64,000 nucleotides of DNA from Variovorax sp. MHTC-1 (GTDB lineage Bacteria > Pseudomonadota > Gammaproteobacteria > Burkholderiales > Burkholderiaceae_C), in NCBI RefSeq assembly GCF_003984645.1, contig NZ_RWKI01000008.1, positions 124,001-188,000 of the forward strand, read 5' to 3'. The notes beneath the pieces were generated by a model, which saw only the letters and a program-made list of their open reading frames with translations, ran no database searches and was not told where the DNA came from. The translations under genes and the position numbers were made by a program. Shown piece after piece: positions 59,505-64,000 of this stretch; the stretch's first letter is position 1, and each line of letters begins with the position of its first letter.

Positions 59505-60659
59505 CTAATTTGCCTTGCGCGACCCGTCCTCGAACATCTCGTCGTCGCGCTCCGGTTTGCCGTCGGCATCCCAAGTCCGTTCGCGCGTGACCCGGCCCTT
59601 GTCGTCGTAGACCGATTCGGCCATCAACGTGCCCTTGTCGTCGAAACGCTGGTGCGTGCCGATGGGGACGCGGCGGACCCGGTCGACCAGCAGGAAGCGC
59701 CCGAGCGCGGCGCGCTGGCCGTTGTCGTGGAATTCGGTGATCTCCAGCTGGCGCGCATCGCCGGCCGTGCCGTAGCGGGCCTTGCTGCGCGGTTGTCCGT
59801 TGAGGTAATAGCTCTCATCGCTCTGCGCTTCGCCGGCCGCGTTCCAGCGCTGGTCGCGCACCAGCGTGCCCCTCTCCGAGAAGTCCTGCTCTCGCTGCTT
59901 GATCGCGCCGCGCTCCACCAGCAGGAAGACCACCTCGCGGCGCTTGACCCCCTCCGACGACCAGCGCCGTTCGGTGCGCAGGTTGCCGTTGATCTCGTCC
60001 TGCAAGGAAGGCTTGCCGTTGTCGTAGAGATCCTCGCTGCGCACCCGCTTGCCGGCCGCATAGGCCAAGCGCGAACGCAAGATGCCCTTGCTGTCGAACA
60101 GCTCCACCTGCGAGGGCCCGTTCACGAAGCCGCACAGCCGCACGTCGTCGACCGCTGGCGCCAGCATCGGCTTGTCGCCGCAGCGCAGCGCCGACAACTG
60201 GCCGCGCTCGGTGAATTCGGCCGAGGCGCGTTCGCCCGGCTCGGCATAGAAGGCGATGCGCCGCACCTGGCCCCCGGGGTGGAAGCTGCGCGTCAGTCCC
60301 GTCTCGTGTCCGTTCTCGTAGGTCGCCTCGCGCAGCACGCCGCCGGTGGGCGAGAACTCGCGCGCCCGGCCTTGCATGTTGCCGTTGGCGTTGAGGCTGT
60401 GTTCCTTCACGAGCCTGCCCTTGTCGTAGTGGCGCACCAGGCCCATGAAGACGCCGTTCTGGATCTGCTGCTCGCGCATCAGCTCGCCGCTGCCGCGGTC
60501 CTTGCAGCGCATGAGGCCGGTCTTGCCCACGGTAGTGTTGCCGTTCGCCGGATTCACGCTCTGGCCGTTGAGCTCGCAGTCCTGCACCGCGTGCGCGGCA
60601 GGATGGAAGAGGGCGGCCAGTACGGCAGCAAGCCCGGCGGTGCGCAGAGAAATAACCAT
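59505..60659 (-). CDS. exported MORN/YwqK-type repeat protein
   Basis: A 384-residue protein with a signal peptide (cleavage near AHAVQ, residue 24). It contains many MORN-variant repeats of the YwqK type, such as GLVRHYDKGRLVKEH, GRAREFSPTGGVLRE, GLTRSFHPGGQVRR and ITEFHDNGQRAALGRF. YwqK in Bacillus is an antitoxin, but here the protein is exported and no toxin gene adjoins it, so an envelope role is more likely. Four Cys residues could form disulphides. Confidence 0.75.
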   Translation of the reverse strand: MVISLRTAGLAAVLAALFHPAAHAVQDCELNGQSVNPANGNTTVGKTGLMRCKDRGSGELMREQQIQNGVFMGLVRHYDKGRLVKEHSLNANGNMQGRAREFSPTGGVLREATYENGHETGLTRSFHPGGQVRRIAFYAEPGERASAEFTERGQLSALRCGDKPMLAPAVDDVRLCGFVNGPSQVELFDSKGILRSRLAYAAGKRVRSEDLYDNGKPSLQDEINGNLRTERRWSSEGVKRREVVFLLVERGAIKQREQDFSERGTLVRDQRWNAAGEAQSDESYYLNGQPRSKARYGTAGDARQLEITEFHDNGQRAALGRFLLVDRVRRVPIGTHQRFDDKGTLMAESVYDDKGRVTRERTWDADGKPERDDEMFEDGSRKAN

Positions 60660-60682
60660 GGCGAAGCGGGTGAGAGTTCAGT

Positions 60683-61096
60683 TCATGCGTCGTAGACGGT
60701 GTCCAGCGATCGGAATCCTTTCGCCTCGATCGGGTTGCCGAAGGGATCGCAGAAGAACATCGTCCATTGCTCGCCCGGCTGGCCTTCGAAGCGGACCTGC
60801 GGCTTCAGCACGAAGTCTGCGCCGGCCGCCTGCAGGCGCTCGGCCAGCGCGCGCCACGCGGGCAGCTCGAGCACGATGCCGAAGTGCGGCATCGGCACCA
60901 TGACGTCGCCGACGCGGCCGGTGCGCGAGGTGGCGAAGGGCTCGCCGAGATGCAGCGAGATCTGGTGGCCGAAGAAGTCGAAATCGACCCAAGTGTCGGT
61001 GCTGCGGCCTTCGGTGCAGCCGAGCAGGCCACCGTAGAAGCGACGCGTCTCGTCGAGATCGCGGACATGGAAGGCAAGGTGAAATATGCTGCGCAT
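60683..61096 (-). CDS. VOC-family (glyoxalase-like) protein
   Basis: A 137-residue VOC protein: FHLAFHVRDLDETRRFYGGLLGC at the N-terminus, with the first metal His; PHFGIVLELPAW with the central His; and FFCDPFGNPIEAKGF with the C-terminal Glu. Likely a small dioxygenase or lyase. ATG 61096. Divergent from the trans-sulfuration gene. Confidence 0.88.
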   Translation of the reverse strand: MRSIFHLAFHVRDLDETRRFYGGLLGCTEGRSTDTWVDFDFFGHQISLHLGEPFATSRTGRVGDVMVPMPHFGIVLELPAWRALAERLQAAGADFVLKPQVRFEGQPGEQWTMFFCDPFGNPIEAKGFRSLDTVYDA

Positions 61097-61133
61097 GTAA
61101 CAAGCATAGCCGCGCTGCCTTGCTTTGACACCC

Positions 61134-62399
61134 ATGGATACAACTCCGATGACCTCGCCGTCCGACGCTCCCGCCGCTGATCCGACCACCCGGCTGCTGC
61201 ACGCCGACCGCCGCTTCGGCGTCGAGCAGGGCGGCGTGCACATGGCGGTGCACCCGTCGGTGCAGTACGGCTACGAGCGCGTCGAGGACCTGATCGGCGT
61301 GTTCCAGGGCACGCTGAAAAACCGTTTCAACTACGCGCGCCAGGGCACCCCGACCACCGCCGCGCTGGAGGCCAAGCTCACGGCGCTCGAGGAGGGCCTG
61401 GGCACCGTGTGTTTCGCGACCGGCATGGCCGCGGTCTCGGCCGTGTTCCTGACCTTGCTGCGCGCAGGCGATCACCTGGTCGCGAGCCGCCACCTGTTCG
61501 GCAACACCCACAGCGTGCTGGGCACGCTCCAGGGACTGGCCATTCAAGTGAGCCTGGTCGATGCGTCGGCGGCGACTGCCGTGGCGGATGCGCTCACACC
61601 CGCGACGCGCATGGTGTTCGTAGAAACCATCGCCAATCCCGGCACGCAGGTGCCCGACCTGGCCGGCATCGGCCGTCTCTGCGCCGAACGCGGCCTCGTC
61701 TACGTGGTGGACAACACCATCACCTCGCCGGCCCTGTTCCGGCCGAAGACGGTGGGCGCGAGCCTGTCGGTCAACTCGCTGACCAAGACCATCGCCGGCC
61801 ACGGCAACGCGCTCGGCGGCGCGGTGACCGACACCGGCCTCTTCGACTGGAGCGGCTTTCCCAATATCTTTGCCGGCTATCGCCAGGGCGATGCGAAGCA
61901 GTGGGGCCTCGTGCAATTGCGCAAGAAGGGGCTTCGCGACCTGGGCGGCTCGCTGAGCTCCGACCATGCCCACCGCATCGCCGTCGGCGCCGAAACCCTG
62001 GCCCTGCGCGTGGCGCAGAGCAGCGCGACGGCCCTGTCGCTGGCGCGCTTCCTGGAGAGCCACCCGGCGGTGGCGCGTGTCCACTACCCGATGCTCGAGT
62101 CGCATTCGCAGCATGCATTGGCGCGCGCACATTTCGGCGCGGGCGCCTGGTTGCTGTCCTTCGAGCTGCAGGATCCGCAGGCCTGCATTCCGGTCATCAA
62201 CCGGCTTCAGATTCCGATCAAGGCCACCGGCATGGGCGATACGCGCACCTTGATCATTCCGGTGGCGCCGACCATCTTCTGGGAGGCCGGCCCCGCGAGG
62301 CGGGCCGAGATGGGCATCGCGGAGGGCCTGATCCGCGTCTCGGTCGGGCTCGAGCGCGAGAGCGACCTGGTCGCCGATTTCGCGGCGGCGCTGGCATGA
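61134..62399 (+). CDS. trans-sulfuration PLP enzyme (cystathionine gamma-synthase family)
   Basis: A 421-residue Cys/Met-metabolism PLP enzyme. YARQGTPTTAALEAKLTALE, FATGMAAVSAVFLTLL, VFVETIANPGTQVPDL, VVDNTITSPALFRP and the PLP lysine in NSLTKTIAGHGNALGG are present. The C-terminal RVSVGLERESDLVADF is typical. It may be a cystathionine beta/gamma-lyase, gamma-synthase or O-acylhomoserine sulfhydrylase; the sequence alone does not choose. ATG 61134 or 61149. Overlaps the next gene by ATGA. Confidence 0.87.
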   Translation: MDTTPMTSPSDAPAADPTTRLLHADRRFGVEQGGVHMAVHPSVQYGYERVEDLIGVFQGTLKNRFNYARQGTPTTAALEAKLTALEEGLGTVCFATGMAAVSAVFLTLLRAGDHLVASRHLFGNTHSVLGTLQGLAIQVSLVDASAATAVADALTPATRMVFVETIANPGTQVPDLAGIGRLCAERGLVYVVDNTITSPALFRPKTVGASLSVNSLTKTIAGHGNALGGAVTDTGLFDWSGFPNIFAGYRQGDAKQWGLVQLRKKGLRDLGGSLSSDHAHRIAVGAETLALRVAQSSATALSLARFLESHPAVARVHYPMLESHSQHALARAHFGAGAWLLSFELQDPQACIPVINRLQIPIKATGMGDTRTLIIPVAPTIFWEAGPARRAEMGIAEGLIRVSVGLERESDLVADFAAALA

Positions 62400-63385
62400 G
62401 CGGAGCCTGGGTTTCCCGCCTGCTTGCACTGGCTCTGGCGTGGCTATGTGCGGGCGCGACACTGGCCACGGCGGCCGACAAAGGCAGCGCCAAGCCCTTC
62501 TGCCCGCCGCCGGCCGCCGTGCCCGACCTGTCGCCCGAGGCCATGCGGCGCGCGATGCAGCAGGCGGTCGACCGCGGCCTCCTGTGGCGCATCGAGAAGG
62601 ACGGCCGCACATCCTGGCTCTACGGCACCATGCACCTGGGCAAGGCCGAGTGGATGGTGCCGGGGCCGCGCGTGCTGCGCGCGCTGATGCAGAGCGACAC
62701 GCTGGCGCTCGAACTCGACCTGCTCGATCCGGCGACGCTGGCCGTCTTCAGCGCACCCGCCGATGCGGCCGCCAGCGCGCGCGTGCTCACGCCGGAACGG
62801 CAGCGCCGCCTCGACCGGCAAGCCGCCGCCGCCTGCCTGCCCCAGGGCGCGCTGGCCCGGTTGCGGCCGATCCTGCAAGTGACGACCCTGTCGATGCTCG
62901 CGGCACGCTCCGAGGGCCTGTATGGCGACTACGGCAGCGAGGCCTTCCTCGCGGGCCTGGCGCGCGCCCGCGGCAAGCCCATCGTCGCGCTCGAAACCGC
63001 GGCCGACCAGTTGAAGATGCTCAGCGGCGATTCCGAGGCGGAGGAGGGCGAGCAGATCGACCAGGCCCTCGACGAACTCGAGTCGGGCCGCACCGGCGCA
63101 TTGGCGGGCGAGCTGGCGCAGGCCTGGGCGCGCAACGACTGGCCCCGGCTCGACAGCTACACGCAGTGGTGCGACTGCGCGCGCACGCCCGCCGAACGGC
63201 GCGCGCTCAAGCGCCTGCTCGACGACCGCAACCCCGGGCTGGCCGACGGCATCGCGCGCCTGCATGCGCGGGGCCAGCGCGTGTTCGGCGCGGTCGGCGC
63301 GCTGCACATGGCCGGCCCCACCGGCCTGCCGGCGCTGCTGGCGGCGCGCGGCTTTCGCGTGACCGCGGTGGTGCCGGGCCCCTGA
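62396..63385 (+). CDS. TraB/GumN-family protein
   Basis: A 329-residue exported protein: signal peptide cleaved near ATAAD (residue 27). The TraB/GumN fold shows SWLYGTMHLGKAEW (near 73-86; GTxH motif), DTLALELDLLDP, PIVALETAADQLKML and VFGAVGALHMAGPTGLPALL (GxxH). The conserved His and Glu suggest a metal-dependent hydrolase. Translationally coupled to the trans-sulfuration gene, though no functional link is known. Confidence 0.85.
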   Translation: MSGAWVSRLLALALAWLCAGATLATAADKGSAKPFCPPPAAVPDLSPEAMRRAMQQAVDRGLLWRIEKDGRTSWLYGTMHLGKAEWMVPGPRVLRALMQSDTLALELDLLDPATLAVFSAPADAAASARVLTPERQRRLDRQAAAACLPQGALARLRPILQVTTLSMLAARSEGLYGDYGSEAFLAGLARARGKPIVALETAADQLKMLSGDSEAEEGEQIDQALDELESGRTGALAGELAQAWARNDWPRLDSYTQWCDCARTPAERRALKRLLDDRNPGLADGIARLHARGQRVFGAVGALHMAGPTGLPALLAARGFRVTAVVPGP

Positions 63386-63414
63386 GCGCGGGACTGGCCG
63401 ATAATCGCCGCCTC

Positions 63415-63768
63415 ATGTCCTGCCTGCGCCACGCCCACCGACTCGGCCGCCTCGTGCTGCTGTGGTTCGCGCTGTCGCTGGGCGTGGCGGTCGCCTCGCC
63501 GATCGTGAATCCGCAGGCGGTGGAGCTGGTCTGCTCCAGCGCCGGCGCCGTCAAGATGGTCGTGCAGACCGACGACGGCACGCAGGAGCTGGGCGCGAGC
63601 CACATGGACTGCCCGCTGTGCATGCCGACCGGCGCGCCGCCGCCCACGGCGGCGGTCGCACTGCCGAGTCCTCTTCCGCTGGCCCACGCGGTCCAGCCCA
63701 TTCCGGCCGCGCGCATCGCCGCGGCCACCGCCGCGCCGCTGCCCGCGCGCGGGCCTCCAGCGCTCTGA
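63415..63768 (+). CDS. DUF2946-like exported protein
   Basis: A 117-residue protein with a signal peptide (VASPIVNP, near residue 28). The HMDCPLCMP motif (63-71) matches DUF2946, a family frequently beside copper-linked outer-membrane receptors. The C-terminus is Pro/Ala-rich. It precedes a probable TonB-dependent receptor, so metal (probably copper) handling is inferred. Confidence 0.7.
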   Translation: MSCLRHAHRLGRLVLLWFALSLGVAVASPIVNPQAVELVCSSAGAVKMVVQTDDGTQELGASHMDCPLCMPTGAPPPTAAVALPSPLPLAHAVQPIPAARIAAATAAPLPARGPPAL

Positions 63769-63871
63769 GCTTTTCTTCGAATCCGTAGCGCTGTGCGCCC
63801 CCGGCAAGGGCGCCCGCGCGCGAACTTCCTAGTCATGCACCGGCGCCAAGCGGCGCCGAGGAGCGCTTTCC

Positions 63872-64000
63872 ATGAACAACAAAACCGTGCTGTCGCTCGC
63901 CTTGAGTGCGGCTTTTCCCTGGTTGGCCGCGCCCGTGCTGGCCCAGACCGCCGCGTCTGCGGATGACGCTCCCGAGCGCATCAAGTCGCTCGGCGTGGTG
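63872..64000 (+). CDS. probable TonB-dependent receptor, N-terminal part (cut by window end)
   Basis: Only 43 codons are visible: a signal peptide (LALSAAFPWLAAPVLAQTA), an acidic linker and IKSLGVV, which looks like the beginning of a TonB box/plug. GAGGAG stands 8 bases before ATG 63872, and a GGCGCC-AAGC-GGCGCC hairpin (63842-63857) directly abuts this ribosome site, so translation may be controlled. The assignment rests on the signal peptide and the DUF2946 neighbour. Confidence 0.5.
   Translation, partial: MNNKTVLSLALSAAFPWLAAPVLAQTAASADDAPERIKSLGVV

Noticed and set aside
59505..60659. YwqK antitoxin of a toxin-antitoxin pair
   Set aside because: The protein has a signal peptide and no toxin-like gene lies beside it.

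Overview
The window comes from the chromosome of a high-GC betaproteobacterium of the Burkholderiales, most likely Comamonadaceae and probably Variovorax. The reasons are the rsmI-yraN-diaA-dolP block, tandem pilU/pilT beside yggS, a Bug-type tripartite tricarboxylate receptor, DUF3567 and DUF3108 proteins, a senA-senB-selD selenoneine locus, and family-specific intergenic repeats. This is inferred from gene content; no rRNA or tRNA gene was recognised.

Region 1 (1 to about 7,150) is a visibly AT-richer accessory island. It opens with an azole-type RiPP (TOMM) gene set: the 3' end of a HemN-like radical SAM gene, an E1-like leader-binding/partner protein with two CxxC pairs, a YcaO cyclodehydratase ending in PxPxP, and a metzincin-like metalloprotease. 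No convincing precursor peptide was found. After about 780 bases of mostly undecipherable DNA comes a three-gene set (MerR-like HTH, four-helix membrane protein, membrane-plus-LysM protein), then a decayed DUF72 gene and a pair of 11-base direct repeats near the right edge.

Region 2 (7,160-20,430) is backbone: a GST, rsmI, yraN, diaA, dolP, a hydroxyisobutyrate-dehydrogenase-like reductase, pilU, pilT and yggS. It continues with a proline-to-2-oxoglutarate module: a divergent Lrp-type regulator, PutA and glutamate dehydrogenase, followed by a P-loop kinase. putA carries an in-frame copy of a palindromic repeat.

Region 3 (20,500-28,570) holds arginase and a selenium locus: a PhnCDE-like ABC importer (two permeases, ATPase, binding protein) directly followed by senA, with divergent senB and selD. 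The importer plausibly brings in a selenium oxyanion, SelD makes selenophosphate, SenB makes a selenosugar and SenA couples it to a histidine betaine.

Region 4 (28,560-33,310) concerns storage lipid: a WS/DGAT acyltransferase and two phasin-like proteins, all with Lys/Ala-rich tails, a TetR regulator, an alpha/beta hydrolase and a DUF1801 protein. Region 5 (33,330-43,610) is acyl metabolism: a CYP102-like P450-reductase fusion, a LivK-type binding protein, a TetR regulator with a palindrome at its start codon, an acyl-CoA synthetase and a single-chain biotin-dependent acyl-CoA carboxylase.

Region 6 (43,670 to the end) is mixed: SGNH hydrolase, a YXWGXW-type repeat protein, lrgAB, glcD, purU, an omega-aminotransferase, a ChaN-like lipoprotein, an AbrB-like membrane protein, DUF3567, DUF3108, an FAH-family enzyme, a Fic remnant, a LuxR regulator divergent from an FAD monooxygenase/DUF2783/Bug receptor set, a MORN/YwqK protein, a VOC protein, a trans-sulfuration PLP enzyme, a TraB/GumN protein, DUF2946 and the start of a probable TonB-dependent receptor.
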